The notes: a model not told the origin generated them from the sequence alone. Shown: positions 8,332 to 17,890, counted from the stretch's first letter. The stretch is 64,000 nt of DNA from Arcicella aurantiaca (GCF_003148625.1 NZ_QGGO01000026.1:22873-86872), one strand, 5' to 3'. Made by a program: numbers and translations.

Positions 8332-9035
8332 AAAAAATAGGAATGTTAGTAATGGCAGTGATGCTCCCAATTTTGTCGATGGCACATGGGTATTGGTTAG
8401 AAACAAAGGGGTCTGGCAAAGTTGGCGAACCCGTAAAAGTATTATTATTTTTTGGAGAATATGGGGCTAATCTTCGTGAAAAGGGAACAAAATTAGATAA
8501 AATGGCTGATATTAAAGTAGCCCTTATTGACGTAGTCGGAAATAAAACAGATATTCAAATGACCCAAACAGATACCCATTGGGAAGGAACATTTACTCCT
8601 AAAACAGCAGGCAATTATCAAATTTTGGGTATTAATGATACTCGTGAAGTACAAGATTGGACGAAACACAAATTAGGAATTACTCGTCCAGTACAGTTTT
8701 TAAGAACAAATTATGTTGCAGGAAATATTCCCAATAATCAGTCAAAAACATATCAGTTTTTTGATATTGTAGCCGAATTACAGAAAGATGTTTTAAAAAT
8801 AACCATCATTAAAGATAAACAACCATCAGAAAAAACAAGTGTTACAATCATCAATCCACAAACTTGGGAGAAAACCAACCTTACCAATACCGATGGCACA
8901 GTTACGTTTCCATTAGCAGGAAAAGGGCTTTATCTTATTGAGGCAGAATGGATTGATACAACCAAAGGGAATTTCAAGGGAAAAGACTATGAATCAATCC
9001 GTTATAAATCAGAAACAACTTTTGTTGTGAATTAA
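8328..9035 (+). CDS. DUF4198-type periplasmic protein
   Basis: A 235-residue exported protein with signal peptide M-K-K-I-G to S-M-A-H and the start HGYWLETKGSGKVGEPVKV that is typical of DUF4198 proteins. These are periplasmic beta-sandwich proteins often encoded with TonB receptors and PepSY proteins and sometimes linked to nickel or other metal uptake. The ATG at 8328 overlaps the previous stop in ATGA, which supports translational coupling; a longer frame from 8259 would run inside the PepSY gene and lacks a signal peptide. A role in metal binding or presentation between receptor and reductase is inference. Confidence 0.8.
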   Translation: MKKIGMLVMAVMLPILSMAHGYWLETKGSGKVGEPVKVLLFFGEYGANLREKGTKLDKMADIKVALIDVVGNKTDIQMTQTDTHWEGTFTPKTAGNYQILGINDTREVQDWTKHKLGITRPVQFLRTNYVAGNIPNNQSKTYQFFDIVAELQKDVLKITIIKDKQPSEKTSVTIINPQTWEKTNLTNTDGTVTFPLAGKGLYLIEAEWIDTTKGNFKGKDYESIRYKSETTFVVN

Positions 9036-9128
9036 TACGACGGCATACTTATCTTTTGACTATGCCTAATAACTCAGCATTTATATTAACAATCCAATAA
9101 TTATTAGTTAATGGTTATGAATGACAGT

Positions 9129-9155
9129 CTTACTGGAGAATTTTTTTCCAGTAAG
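9129..9155. other. Intergenic hairpin between DUF4198 gene and third receptor
   Basis: CTTACTGGA (9129-9137) and TCCAGTAAG (9147-9155) form a perfect 9-bp stem with a 9-nt loop. There is no T-tract after it, so it may reduce rather than end transcription, or act as an mRNA processing or stability site within the operon. No Fur-type box was found in 9036-9207. Confidence 0.5.
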
Positions 9156-9207
9156 ATTTAACAACACTATGTTAATAATTATATCAGTAAAAATTAATCC
9201 ATAAATT

Positions 9208-11577
9208 ATGAAACTAATCTTTACAATACTAATAACACTATTAAGTGTTGTTTTATATGCTCAAAACGCCAGTGTAACGGGTATGGTGGCAGTCTCGGAT
9301 GGGAAATCTGCCGAGTTTATCAATGTACAGTTAAAGGGTGCAAAACGGGGTACAGTAACAGATAGTGAAGGAAAATTTAAAATTGACAATCTGAATGCTG
9401 GCGTACACACCCTTATTTTTAGCGGTATTGGATTTGACACGCAGGAAATAAAATTTCAGGTAAGAACTGATGCAAATAAAATTCTTGAAAAAGTTATCTT
9501 AAAAGAAAACACTCGTAATCTCAATGAAGTTGTTGTTTCTGGACAAAAATCTGAAAAGTATATTGCAGATGTTCCTTCTCAATCTCTTCGATTAGCAGCT
9601 CCACTCATTGAAATCCCACAGAATATTAGTGTTGCCACTCGTCAGACAATTATTGATATGGGAATGCTCAATAAAAATGATGTGATTAGAGCCGTGAGTG
9701 GAATTACTAAAACTTACGGTGATGACTTAGATGCAAGTCTTTTGATAAGAGGAACAAACGCAACGTATAGCACATACCGTAATGGCGTTGGAGGACCTAT
9801 TTGGTGGAATGCTCAAGAAGATGCCTCGATGATTGAACGTGTAGAATTTGTGAAAGGGCCTGCTGGTTTTATGCTTGCCAATGCAGAACCTGGAGGCTTA
9901 GTAAATACGGTTACAAAACAACCAACCCACGAACGAATCAATGAGGTTAGTTTTGGAATGGGAAGTTACAATATGATGCGTACTGCGGTTGATTTGGGAG
10001 GAGAATTTACGGAGGGCGGAAAATTAACCTACCGACTAAATACAGGTTTTCAGCAAAGTGCTAAGTTTTATAAACTGAGTAATTTTAATAGATTTTTCGT
10101 TTGTCCTGCTCTCAAATATGACTTTACAGATAAGTCGAGCATTACTTTAGAACATAACTATGTCAAGGCGGTATCGGCACATAATGCGTATAATCAAATT
10201 TCGATTAATGAACAGTTTTATGCCTTGCCTTACAATATGGCAATGAATGACCCTAATATTGGCAATTTTATGGGAGCAGATGTTTATACTCGTCTTGCCT
10301 TTAATCATCAAATAAATGACCAATGGAAACTCAATGCTCAAGTGGCATACATGACAACCGACTGGGACGGAATGGCTCTGTACGTCAATGGATTGTCTGC
10401 TACAAAAGATACTATTTATCGTACCAATTCAAGTAGTGATTGGTACGGAAAGTTGTATAATATGCAAGTATTTGCAGATGGAAAGTTTAATACAGGAAAT
10501 GCCGTTGAACATAAAGTTTTGATTGGTTTAGACTTTGGAGATGGTGGCGAAGGAAGTACGTATGGAGGAGATTGGAGTAATCCCAAAAGATTACAATTAT
10601 CTATCAAAAACCCTATTTATTATGTTCCAAAAGATAGTTTGACGGCTTTCCCTGCTGAAAATAAAGGTTCTTGGATGGCAACTAATAAATGGCAAGCCTT
10701 ATATGTGCAAGACCATATCAAAATTGCTAAAAAATATATCGTTACTTTAGCTGGTAGATTTACGATGCTGACCACAGGACAAGATTATAATGGTGGCGTG
10801 GATGACCCTGAGTATGAAATTACCGAAAATGCGTTCACTCCTCGAATAGGGCTAACCTATTTACCGTCTGACAATCTATCTATTTTTGCAATTTACGACC
10901 AAAGCTTTTTGCCACAAAGAGGGGCAGTTTTTGGGGGTAGTCGTCTGCCACCACTGACAGGAAGTAATAAAGAAATTGGTATAAAAGCATTATTGTTCAA
11001 TAAGAAATTATCCCTAAATGCTTCTGTTTACAGCATTGAAAAGAATAATGTAAGTACCACAGACCCCATACATGATGGGTTTTATTTGCAAACAGGACAA
11101 ATAAAAAGTGAAGGTTTTGAAATGGATATGATTGGAAATATTACTGATAATCTTTCTGTAATAGCTAATTACTCTTATACAAATGCAAGGGTGACAAAAG
11201 ATTTAGATTCGACAGTTGTTGGCATCAAAAATTATGGTACACCAGACCAAACGATGAATGCTTGGCTAAAATATAAATTTAATGAAGGACTTTTGAAAGG
11301 TTTGAGCTTTGGAGCAGGCGTACAACACATGGGCAATAGGAGTGGCGTATATGTAGGATGGGGTAGTGAATTTGGCAATAAAAACCTACCAACTTATACT
11401 ATTTACGATGCTTGTGTAAATTACAATTTCTCAAAAATATCAATCGGTTTGAATGTCTATAATCTGACAAATCAAAAATATGTAAGTAATGGTTATTACA
11501 GCCCAGATGCTCAGGAATGGGTATATTCACCGGGTACTCCTATCAATTTCCGTTTACAAACTACCATTAAATTTTAA
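9208..11577 (+). CDS. TonB-dependent siderophore-type outer-membrane receptor
   Basis: 789 residues: signal peptide 1-19 (ending L-Y-A-Q), a carboxypeptidase-regulatory-like domain (residues about 22-105), a plug with ERVEFVKGPAGFMLANAEPG near 212 and VNTVTKQP, then a beta-barrel. The plug motif with an unusual F-M-L-A-N-A-E-P-G-G segment occurs in ferric siderophore receptors of the FhuE/FoxA type. It follows the DUF4198 gene after 172 bases and precedes a second envelope protein by 5 bases, so these two form a unit that may be read through from the upstream Fur-controlled promoter. Confidence 0.88.
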   Translation: MKLIFTILITLLSVVLYAQNASVTGMVAVSDGKSAEFINVQLKGAKRGTVTDSEGKFKIDNLNAGVHTLIFSGIGFDTQEIKFQVRTDANKILEKVILKENTRNLNEVVVSGQKSEKYIADVPSQSLRLAAPLIEIPQNISVATRQTIIDMGMLNKNDVIRAVSGITKTYGDDLDASLLIRGTNATYSTYRNGVGGPIWWNAQEDASMIERVEFVKGPAGFMLANAEPGGLVNTVTKQPTHERINEVSFGMGSYNMMRTAVDLGGEFTEGGKLTYRLNTGFQQSAKFYKLSNFNRFFVCPALKYDFTDKSSITLEHNYVKAVSAHNAYNQISINEQFYALPYNMAMNDPNIGNFMGADVYTRLAFNHQINDQWKLNAQVAYMTTDWDGMALYVNGLSATKDTIYRTNSSSDWYGKLYNMQVFADGKFNTGNAVEHKVLIGLDFGDGGEGSTYGGDWSNPKRLQLSIKNPIYYVPKDSLTAFPAENKGSWMATNKWQALYVQDHIKIAKKYIVTLAGRFTMLTTGQDYNGGVDDPEYEITENAFTPRIGLTYLPSDNLSIFAIYDQSFLPQRGAVFGGSRLPPLTGSNKEIGIKALLFNKKLSLNASVYSIEKNNVSTTDPIHDGFYLQTGQIKSEGFEMDMIGNITDNLSVIANYSYTNARVTKDLDSTVVGIKNYGTPDQTMNAWLKYKFNEGLLKGLSFGAGVQHMGNRSGVYVGWGSEFGNKNLPTYTIYDACVNYNFSKISIGLNVYNLTNQKYVSNGYYSPDAQEWVYSPGTPINFRLQTTIKF

Positions 11578-11582
11578 GGTCA

Positions 11583-12875
11583 TTGAGTATAATTTATAAC
11601 TATCGACTGGTTTTCTTGATGGTGGTTTTCTTACAACTACTGTCAGGGAAAATCATGTCGCAAAGCACAGCTAATGTATTCATTAACTGTGCTACAACAG
11701 AGACTCGCTGCTATCGGGATTATTTATTCCAAACACTCAGTAATTGTAATTTTGTTTGGGATGCCAATAATGCCGATGTTCAGATTTTGGTATCAGAAAA
11801 ACAAAATTCACAAGGAGGTTTTAGAATCAATTTTGAATTTACAGGAATGAAAACCTTATTTGGTAAAAAAGATACCCTTTGGTTTGACTTACCACAAGGA
11901 CAAACCGAAGAGTTTATCAGAACAAATATCGTTCAACAGATTTCAAAAGGGTTAAATTATCTTTTTCATCATACCATTTTTGCACAATCCTTTGATATTA
12001 AGCCTCTTGCTATTTTAAAAACCGAACCCAAACCCAACCAAGCTCAACAACATGACCCCTGGAATTTATGGAATTTTACGGCAAGTGTTGAAGGCTATAT
12101 TGAGGGGCAATCTAACTACCTATTCTATAATATTGAACCCAAATTTACTGCCAGAAAAATAACGCCCAAACATAAATGGGTGCTAAATATTCAGCAAGGA
12201 TTCAAACAGAATAGTTATACAATCAATGAGGAAAAACAGTCTATTCTTGTTAAAAGTTTAGATATTATTCCGTTATATGCTGGCAGTATTAATGAACATT
12301 GGTCGTGGGGAGCAATGATACATTATAGAACTAACGAGTATGTAAATTTGAAAAGTAGTGTTAGAATTGCCCCTATTATTGAATACAATATATTCCCCTA
12401 TTCCAAAAATTTGGTAAAACAGATGCGTTTGGCTTATCAAATAGGTTTGCAAAAACAACGTTACTTGGGCGAAACAATTTATGAAAAATTAGAAGAAACA
12501 CTCCCATATCAAAGATTAGCTTTACTCACAGACATTACCCGCAATTGGGGAAGTATAAGAGGAACTGTACAAAGTAGTAGTTTCTTGAATGATTTACAGA
12601 AAAATAGATTATCGTTTTCCTCAGAGTTCAGCTTTCGATTAGCCAAAGGGCTTTTTTTTAATGTCAATGGGCAATTTGAAATCATTAACGACCAAATAAG
12701 TTTATTAAAAAAACCTTTGGCTGACGATGTGTATCTTTTAGGCGGGCAACAATTAGCGACTAAAAACAACTTTTGGGGTGAATTTGGGCTTACTTATACT
12801 TTTGGTAGCAAGTATAACAGTATTGTCAACCCTCGAATGGGCTATTTAGATGAAGTGTGGTTTCAAAACAAATAA
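11583..12875 (+). CDS. Envelope protein of unknown function, probable N-terminal periplasmic domain plus beta-barrel
   Basis: A 430-residue exported protein. The N-terminus has a hydrophobic signal stretch followed by SQSTANVFINC. Residues about 30-140 form a domain with a conserved pattern also remembered from uncharacterised Bacteroidota and Gemmatimonadota proteins: V-F-I-N-C, C-Y-R-D-Y-L, N-A-D-V-Q-I-L-V, S-Q-G-G, and G-K-K-D-T-L-W. The rest alternates polar and aromatic residues and ends in repeated beta strands (GEFGLTYTFG), as in outer-membrane barrels. The start is uncertain: TTG at 11583 gives a complete signal peptide, the next ATG at 11619 a shorter one. It lies 5 bases after the receptor, so it probably assists or responds to it. 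Confidence 0.6.
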   Translation: MSIIYNYRLVFLMVVFLQLLSGKIMSQSTANVFINCATTETRCYRDYLFQTLSNCNFVWDANNADVQILVSEKQNSQGGFRINFEFTGMKTLFGKKDTLWFDLPQGQTEEFIRTNIVQQISKGLNYLFHHTIFAQSFDIKPLAILKTEPKPNQAQQHDPWNLWNFTASVEGYIEGQSNYLFYNIEPKFTARKITPKHKWVLNIQQGFKQNSYTINEEKQSILVKSLDIIPLYAGSINEHWSWGAMIHYRTNEYVNLKSSVRIAPIIEYNIFPYSKNLVKQMRLAYQIGLQKQRYLGETIYEKLEETLPYQRLALLTDITRNWGSIRGTVQSSSFLNDLQKNRLSFSSEFSFRLAKGLFFNVNGQFEIINDQISLLKKPLADDVYLLGGQQLATKNNFWGEFGLTYTFGSKYNSIVNPRMGYLDEVWFQNK

Positions 12876-13018
12876 ACGCTAAAAAACTTATAGTATGCTT
12901 AAATAGAACCATTTACAGAAAATACACTGCTCAATCAATTCCCAAAATATGCAAAAACTCAAGGGTATTTAGTCAGCATAAATGAGTTAGATAAACTAAC
13001 ATAATTCCCTAAGCTAAC

Positions 13019-13765
13019 ATGAATCGTATCGACCACGTATTAATCCGCACAACTAATCTAAAAAAAGCCATTTCTGATTTTCAAGAAATGGGCTTCACGG
13101 TGTGTTTAGGTGCAAAAGCCCACAAAGCATACAATGCCATGATTTACTTTGAAGATGAAAGTTTTATAGAATTAGTTGATGTTTCAAGATTTCCATACAT
13201 TATGCAATTGTTAGCTAAAACCCATTTTATGGACTTTATAAGCGGATTCTTCAATAGAATTTGTAGTTACAGTGTGTCTTCCGAAAATATATTAGATTTT
13301 GCCTGTTATTCTGATAATATAATTGCAACGCATAAAAAGTTAAAAAATGAATTTAAAGTATCTCGTATTTTTAGTTTAAAGAGGCATAATGAACAATTGC
13401 AAACAATACATTGGCGGTTATTTTCTCCTCAAAATTTAAACTTACCCTTTATTATGTCAGGGTATCATCCTTATAAATACGTATCAAAAACGGTGCTTCT
13501 ACACACCAATCAAACAAAAGGAATAAAGCGGATTGATGTGGGATTTTCAGAGAATGAAAATCAAATAGAAGTAAATCTGTTAAAAATGTTTTCTCCAAAT
13601 CAAGTATTGGTAGAACCGAATCAAATTAGAGTTATTCTTCGGCAAAGCGAAATTCGTTATCAAAAAGCACATAAAAATGCAGTATCACGTATTACCCTTT
13701 CAAATACGATTGTTTCAAATAAAATACAAACTCTTTTTGCTCAATATTCCCTAACAATAGACTAA
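13019..13765 (+). CDS. VOC/glyoxalase-like domain protein
   Basis: A soluble 248-residue protein starting with NRIDHVLIRTTNLKKAISDF, the first beta-alpha unit of the vicinal-oxygen-chelate fold, followed by Q-E-M-G-F and FEDESFIELVDV, where the glutamate is a usual metal ligand. The size and layout fit the long glyoxalase-like family (PF13468 type), a large single-chain version with two repeated modules. The substrate is unknown. It has its own upstream region of 143 bases with no recognisable control site and is not obviously part of the iron genes. Confidence 0.75.
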   Translation: MNRIDHVLIRTTNLKKAISDFQEMGFTVCLGAKAHKAYNAMIYFEDESFIELVDVSRFPYIMQLLAKTHFMDFISGFFNRICSYSVSSENILDFACYSDNIIATHKKLKNEFKVSRIFSLKRHNEQLQTIHWRLFSPQNLNLPFIMSGYHPYKYVSKTVLLHTNQTKGIKRIDVGFSENENQIEVNLLKMFSPNQVLVEPNQIRVILRQSEIRYQKAHKNAVSRITLSNTIVSNKIQTLFAQYSLTID

Positions 13766-13788
13766 TTGAATAAACCTGTTTAGGCGGT

Positions 13789-13880
13789 GTTGCATAGCAA
13801 CGTTAACGTTGAGAAAATTTTGGAACAAGCTACTCTAAAATACTTAGTTTAACCCGAAAGGGAAAGTTTAAACAGCTTCA
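13789..13880. other. Structured intergenic stretch upstream of the DsbD-type gene
   Basis: It contains the hairpin GTTGC-ATA-GCAAC (13789-13801), the perfect palindrome CAACGTTAACGTTG (13798-13811) and a CCC-GAAA-GGG mini-hairpin flanked by GTTTAA and TTTAAAC (13847-13873). The 17-mer AAGTTTAAACAGCTTCA at 13864-13880 recurs exactly at 44704-44720, and GTTTAAACTTTCGGG at 74-88 is related in the opposite orientation. Function unknown; a repeated regulatory or RNA structure is possible. Confidence 0.4.
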
Positions 13881-13952
13881 GATTCAATAGCAAGGTGTTT
13901 TGTCAAAGTACAACTTTAAAAGAATTTATTTATCCATTTATAATTTAAACCC

Positions 13953-15317
13953 ATGCAAACCTCACAATCTCTATTAAGTTTTCTCTCTGTTGCATTTTTG
14001 GCTGGGCTTGCCACTATTTTCATGCCCTGTATTTACCCAATTATGCCCATGACGGTCAGTTTTTTCACCAAACAAACCAATGGAAAAAGTAAAGCTCTTT
14101 TTTATGGCTTATCCATTATGTTAATTTTTGGATTAATTGGTTTTTTAACCATGATAACGGGGGCTTCATTCCTCAATTTTATCAGTACCCATTGGATTCC
14201 TAATTTGGCATTCTTTATTGTTTTTATCGTTTTTGGGGTTTCTTTATTGGGAGCTTTCGAGATTGTTTTACCCCATAACTGGGTGAATAAAGTAGATGGA
14301 CTTTCGGATAGTGGTGGTTGGATTGGCATATTTTTCATGGCTCTGACCTTAGTCGTTGTATCGTTTTCTTGCACTGCACCCTTTGTTGGCTCATTATTGG
14401 TTATGGCGGCTCAGGGCGAAGTCTTCCGTCCCTTATGGGGAATGTTGGCGTTTGGGCTACCTTTTGCCATTGTGTTTTCTTCTTTGGCGATGTTTCCGCA
14501 ATGGCTCAAAAGTTTGCCAAAATCAGGCGGATGGATGAACGAAATGAAAGCCGTTATGGGTTTGGCTGAATTTGCCTTGGCACTTAAATTTTTGAGTAAT
14601 ATTGACCAAACTTATCATTTTGGATTGATTTCTCGTACTACATTTCTTATTTGTTGGATTCTTATTTTCACTTTTGTTGCTTTCTATATCGCAGGAATTG
14701 TGCGTTTGCCCAAGGATTCAAAAATCAAAAAATATGCCCCTTCACGCCTCTTTTTCACGGGTTTATTTCTTGTTTTTTCGGGTTATATGGCAACGGGTAT
14801 TTTCGGAAAATCATTACCAATGCTTTCTGGAATTTTACCTCCTATTGAAAATATTGGTACTTTGGAAGGTGTTTCGGCAGATAAACTTCGCCCAATGGCT
14901 CATGGTTTAGTTGGTTTCTCTGACTATGAAGATGCCTTGGAATATGCCCAAAAGGTAAATAAACCTGTATTAATTGACTTTACTGGATATGCCTGTGCCA
15001 ATTGCCGCAAAATGGAAGAGTCTGTTTGGGTGAAACCTGAAATTTTGGCAAAACTCAAAAATGATTTTGTTATTGCATCACTTTATGTGGACGACAAAAA
15101 AGAGTTACCAAAGCCAAAACAGTATATTTCAAAATATGATGATGAATTAAAAAGCACTGTTGGAGATAAAAATATGGACTTAGAAATTTCAAAATTCAAT
15201 AACAATGCACAACCTTTTTATGTCCTCATTTCACCTAAAGGCGAGCAGATTGGTAGCCCAATTGGCTACTGTTCATTGTCTGAATTTTCTAATTTTTTGC
15301 ATTTTTCAAAGAAGTAA
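13953..15317 (+). CDS. dsbD: DsbD/CcdA-type transmembrane thiol electron transporter with C-terminal thioredoxin domain
   Basis: A 454-residue membrane protein that would carry electrons from cytoplasmic thioredoxin to the periplasm. The first about 290 residues hold eight transmembrane helices with the paired cysteines MPCIYPIMP (C26) and FSCTAPFVG. Residues about 320-454 are a thioredoxin fold with the active site ACANCRKME. Unlike E. coli DsbD it has no N-terminal periplasmic alpha domain, because the first residues go straight into helix 1. A free-standing alpha-like domain is encoded at 21855-22322. The thioredoxin-like, ApbE and DUF3570 operon follows after 84 bases, and thioredoxin reductase lies at 20837, so a reducing pathway to the envelope is well supported. 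Confidence 0.85.
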   Translation: MQTSQSLLSFLSVAFLAGLATIFMPCIYPIMPMTVSFFTKQTNGKSKALFYGLSIMLIFGLIGFLTMITGASFLNFISTHWIPNLAFFIVFIVFGVSLLGAFEIVLPHNWVNKVDGLSDSGGWIGIFFMALTLVVVSFSCTAPFVGSLLVMAAQGEVFRPLWGMLAFGLPFAIVFSSLAMFPQWLKSLPKSGGWMNEMKAVMGLAEFALALKFLSNIDQTYHFGLISRTTFLICWILIFTFVAFYIAGIVRLPKDSKIKKYAPSRLFFTGLFLVFSGYMATGIFGKSLPMLSGILPPIENIGTLEGVSADKLRPMAHGLVGFSDYEDALEYAQKVNKPVLIDFTGYACANCRKMEESVWVKPEILAKLKNDFVIASLYVDDKKELPKPKQYISKYDDELKSTVGDKNMDLEISKFNNNAQPFYVLISPKGEQIGSPIGYCSLSEFSNFLHFSKK

Positions 15318-15336
15318 GTGTTTTTACTCTCTATTG

Positions 15337-15368
15337 TTTGTGAATATAAATTTGCGTAAATACATTTG
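15337..15368 (+). promoter_or_regulatory. Predicted promoter of the thioredoxin-like/ApbE/DUF3570 operon
   Basis: The -33 element TTTG (15337-15340) and the -7 element TACATTTG (15361-15368) are separated by 20 bp, which places the transcription start at about 15375, right at the beginning of the Fur-type box. A second TAnnTTTG match (15347-15354) lacks a -33 partner. Confidence 0.6.
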
Positions 15369-15375
15369 TTAGCTT

Positions 15376-15394
15376 ATTTTTAATTAATCTAAAT
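15376..15394. promoter_or_regulatory. Predicted Fur-type box 3
   Basis: ATTTTTAATTAATCTAAAT: a 9-1-9 layout with a perfect right half (AATCTAAAT as in box 2) and a degenerate left half. It covers the predicted start of transcription and ends 7 bases before the ATG at 15402. Confidence 0.6.
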
Positions 15395-15401
15395 AAATAT
15401 A

Positions 15402-15824
15402 ATGAAACCTTTACAAAAACTTATCTGCTTAAGCTTTTTATTAGCATTTCTGGCATTCAAAGCCGACACGAATATCGACTTACAGACCAAAGCAAAAAGT
15501 GAACACAAAAATATTGTCGTTTATTTTTGTGGAAGTGACTGGTGCAGCATCTGTACAAAATTCAAGAAAAGTTTTCTGGTGAAAACAGAAGTTGAAACAC
15601 TCCTTCAAAGTCAATACGTTTATTATGTAGCGGATTTTCCACAACGTACTAAACTTGAACCGAATTTGGAAAAGTATAATGAATTTTTGGCGGACAAACT
15701 CAACCCAGAAGGAGAATTTCCATTGTTGGTAATTGCAGATGAAAATTTAGTGGTGAAAGAAAAAATTCATGCAACACTTTCGGAAGACTTGGCATTCCAG
15801 AAATTAAAAAATAATGGAAAATGA
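15402..15824 (+). CDS. Exported thioredoxin-like protein (CSIC active site)
   Basis: 140 residues with an N-terminal signal peptide (hydrophobic to about residue 21) and a thioredoxin fold. GSDWCSICTKF gives a C48-x-x-C51 active site, with an additional Cys at 43, and the cis-proline loop is E-F-P-L-L-V. The G-S-D-W-C start is typical of periplasmic DUF255/thioredoxin_7-like proteins. It is the first gene of a six-gene operon and overlaps apbE in ATGA. It probably takes electrons from the DsbD-type protein at 13953 and keeps a cysteine protein of the operon reduced, for instance the Cys-ended DUF4266 lipoprotein. That partner choice is inference. Confidence 0.82.
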   Translation: MKPLQKLICLSFLLAFLAFKADTNIDLQTKAKSEHKNIVVYFCGSDWCSICTKFKKSFLVKTEVETLLQSQYVYYVADFPQRTKLEPNLEKYNEFLADKLNPEGEFPLLVIADENLVVKEKIHATLSEDLAFQKLKNNGK

Positions 15825-16786
15825 TTGAATCGAGTCCTCGAATATTAAATGTCTATTCGGAATCTAAAAAATCAATGAGTTCGACATTAGATATTACAAT
15901 ACTTCATGATAGAAATTTACCCGATGAGGCAAAATGTTTAATACAGTTAGGATATGATGAAGCAAACCGTTTAATCAATATAATTTCAGCTTGGCAAGAA
16001 GGAACGGAATTATTTTGCGTCAATCAACAGGCAGGAATTAAACCTGTAAAAGTAGGTGATGAACTTTTTTATTTAGTAAAAAGAAGTTTAAAATTATCTA
16101 TTCTAACAGATGGACTTTTTGATGTAACATTTGCTTCTATTGATAAAATTTGGTATTTCGATAAACCACTTGTTGAGAAACCATCAGATGATAAAATTAA
16201 AGCGTCAATCAAAAATATCAACTACGAATTTATCGAATTAGACGAACAGAATAAAACTATTTTTATTCGTAATAGAGGCACAAAAATAGAGTTGGGGGCA
16301 ATCGGGAAGGGGTATATTGCCAATAAAATAAAAGCGAAATTGATAAGTTTAGGAATTGATTCTGGATTGGTAAATGCGGGAGGTGATTTGGTATCATGGG
16401 GAAAAAGTATTCATCCTGACGGTATTTGGAAGGTAGGAATTGCTGACCCAAACAAAAACACTGACTACATAGGTTGGCTTCCAATTCAGAATGAAGCTAT
16501 CGCTACATCGGGAAACTACGAACGTTTTGCGTTAATTGATGGAAAAAGATATTCCCACATAATTAATCCCAAAACGGGGTATCCTGTTAAAGGAATTAAA
16601 AGTGTAACCGTTTTGAGTCCAGACCCTGAATTATGCGATGTTATGGCAACCTCAATTTTCTTGATGGGACGCAAGAAGGGTTTAGATTTTGCAAACAATT
16701 TTAACGATATCCGTTGCTTCATTGTCGATGATAATGGTGATTACTATTATTCAGATAATTTAGAAAAAAGATACTATCAAAAATAA
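15821..16786 (+). CDS. apbE: FAD:protein FMN transferase (ApbE family), copy 1
   Basis: 321 residues matching ApbE, the enzyme that attaches FMN from FAD through a phosphoester to Thr/Ser in extracytosolic proteins. Visible family motifs are S-A-W-Q-E-G-T-E-L near residue 58, LTDGLFDVTFASIDKIW near 95, ELGAIGKGYIANKIK near 165, VNAGGD near 185, ATSGNYERFALIDGKRYSHI near 230 and INPKTGYPVKG. There is no clear signal peptide, unlike the second ApbE at 43597, so it may act in the cytoplasm or be anchored otherwise. The ATG overlaps the upstream stop. No obvious flavinylation target is encoded directly beside it except motifs in the DUF3570 protein. Confidence 0.9.
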   Translation: MIESSPRILNVYSESKKSMSSTLDITILHDRNLPDEAKCLIQLGYDEANRLINIISAWQEGTELFCVNQQAGIKPVKVGDELFYLVKRSLKLSILTDGLFDVTFASIDKIWYFDKPLVEKPSDDKIKASIKNINYEFIELDEQNKTIFIRNRGTKIELGAIGKGYIANKIKAKLISLGIDSGLVNAGGDLVSWGKSIHPDGIWKVGIADPNKNTDYIGWLPIQNEAIATSGNYERFALIDGKRYSHIINPKTGYPVKGIKSVTVLSPDPELCDVMATSIFLMGRKKGLDFANNFNDIRCFIVDDNGDYYYSDNLEKRYYQK

Positions 16787-16795
16787 TTATTTATT

Positions 16796-17890
16796 ATGAA
16801 ATCATTTTTAACAAGAATGCAACAATTGGCATTAGCTGGTTTTGTAGCATTCATGGGTTTATCGTGTACTTCAAACACCGATAATGACCCCCTCTATGAA
16901 ACACCAACTCTCACGACGCTTTCGAGCGGAGTCACAGATAGGCTTACCAGAGTCCAATTTTTGAATGAAAATATAGGTTATGTTTCAGGACAAGCAGGCG
17001 TTATTCTAAAAACTACTGATGGTGGCAAAACTTGGGCGAAACAATCTTCTGGAACTACCGTTGCGATTAATAGTTTGAACTTTATTGACGAAAAAACTGG
17101 ATGGGCGGTTGGTGCAACAACTACCGTTGGTACAAGTACAGTTTCTACAATTCTGAACACGACTGATGGTGGCACTACTTGGACAAGACAAACCGTTGGC
17201 GGTACTGCTCGGGCTTTAAATTCCGTCAAATTTATTGACAAAAATACAGGTTGGGCAGTTGGAGCAAATGGGACAATCTATAATACGACCAACGGCGGAA
17301 ACACTTGGGCAATTCAAGCAAATATTGATACTTTAGGAATGCGTGGCAGTTGGGTGCGTAAACGTATAGCGGCAGGCGAAAACACAACAAGCACAACAAA
17401 TGGAACAATTGGCGGTACAACACTCAACTATATTCATGCCATTGACGCTAAAAATTTATACATTTTAGGAAATGCTGGGTATATTTTTAAGTCTATCGAT
17501 GGTGGAAATAGTTGGAAATGGATGGAAACTGAAAGCCTAAATGCAGTCTATGGTATTTCATATCCTTCCACCAATACTGCATTTATTTGTGGAGCAAACG
17601 GTATGATTTTGAAAATGAATACTAATGGAACTTTTGAAGACAGAACCAATAAAGCAAATACTCGTTCTTTCAGAGATTTATATTTTGTAAATGAAAACTA
17701 TGGCTGGGCAATTGGCGAACATGGATACATTTATAAAACAACCAATGGCGGAAAATATTGGGGACAAGAAGTTGACCCGTCGCAAGTTTATATTTTTTAT
17801 TCATGCTTTTTTGTAAAGCCTGACCTCGGATATTTCGTTGGAAATAACGGTACTATCGTGAAAGTACAAGACATTAAATTAACCAATTAA
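16796..17890 (+). CDS. YCF48/BNR-repeat lipoprotein 1
   Basis: A 364-residue lipoprotein: the signal peptide ends in the lipobox G-L-S-C (Cys near residue 24). The mature part is a beta-propeller of repeated units with the signature T-T-D-G-G-K-T-W or close variants near residues 72, 120, 162, 230 and 315, each followed by I-x-F-x-D-x-x-x-G-W-x-V-G. This is the YCF48/photosystem II stability factor or sialidase-like BNR fold. The operon has a second copy at 19453. Such propellers help assemble cofactor proteins in photosystem II (known for YCF48); a similar assembly role here is inference. Confidence 0.85.
   Translation: MKSFLTRMQQLALAGFVAFMGLSCTSNTDNDPLYETPTLTTLSSGVTDRLTRVQFLNENIGYVSGQAGVILKTTDGGKTWAKQSSGTTVAINSLNFIDEKTGWAVGATTTVGTSTVSTILNTTDGGTTWTRQTVGGTARALNSVKFIDKNTGWAVGANGTIYNTTNGGNTWAIQANIDTLGMRGSWVRKRIAAGENTTSTTNGTIGGTTLNYIHAIDAKNLYILGNAGYIFKSIDGGNSWKWMETESLNAVYGISYPSTNTAFICGANGMILKMNTNGTFEDRTNKANTRSFRDLYFVNENYGWAIGEHGYIYKTTNGGKYWGQEVDPSQVYIFYSCFFVKPDLGYFVGNNGTIVKVQDIKLTN

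Noticed and set aside
14318..14910. Several plus-strand open frames of 60-83 codons
   Set aside because: They lie in other frames of the dsbD-type gene, which has clear family motifs throughout; the short frames have no start context or similarity.
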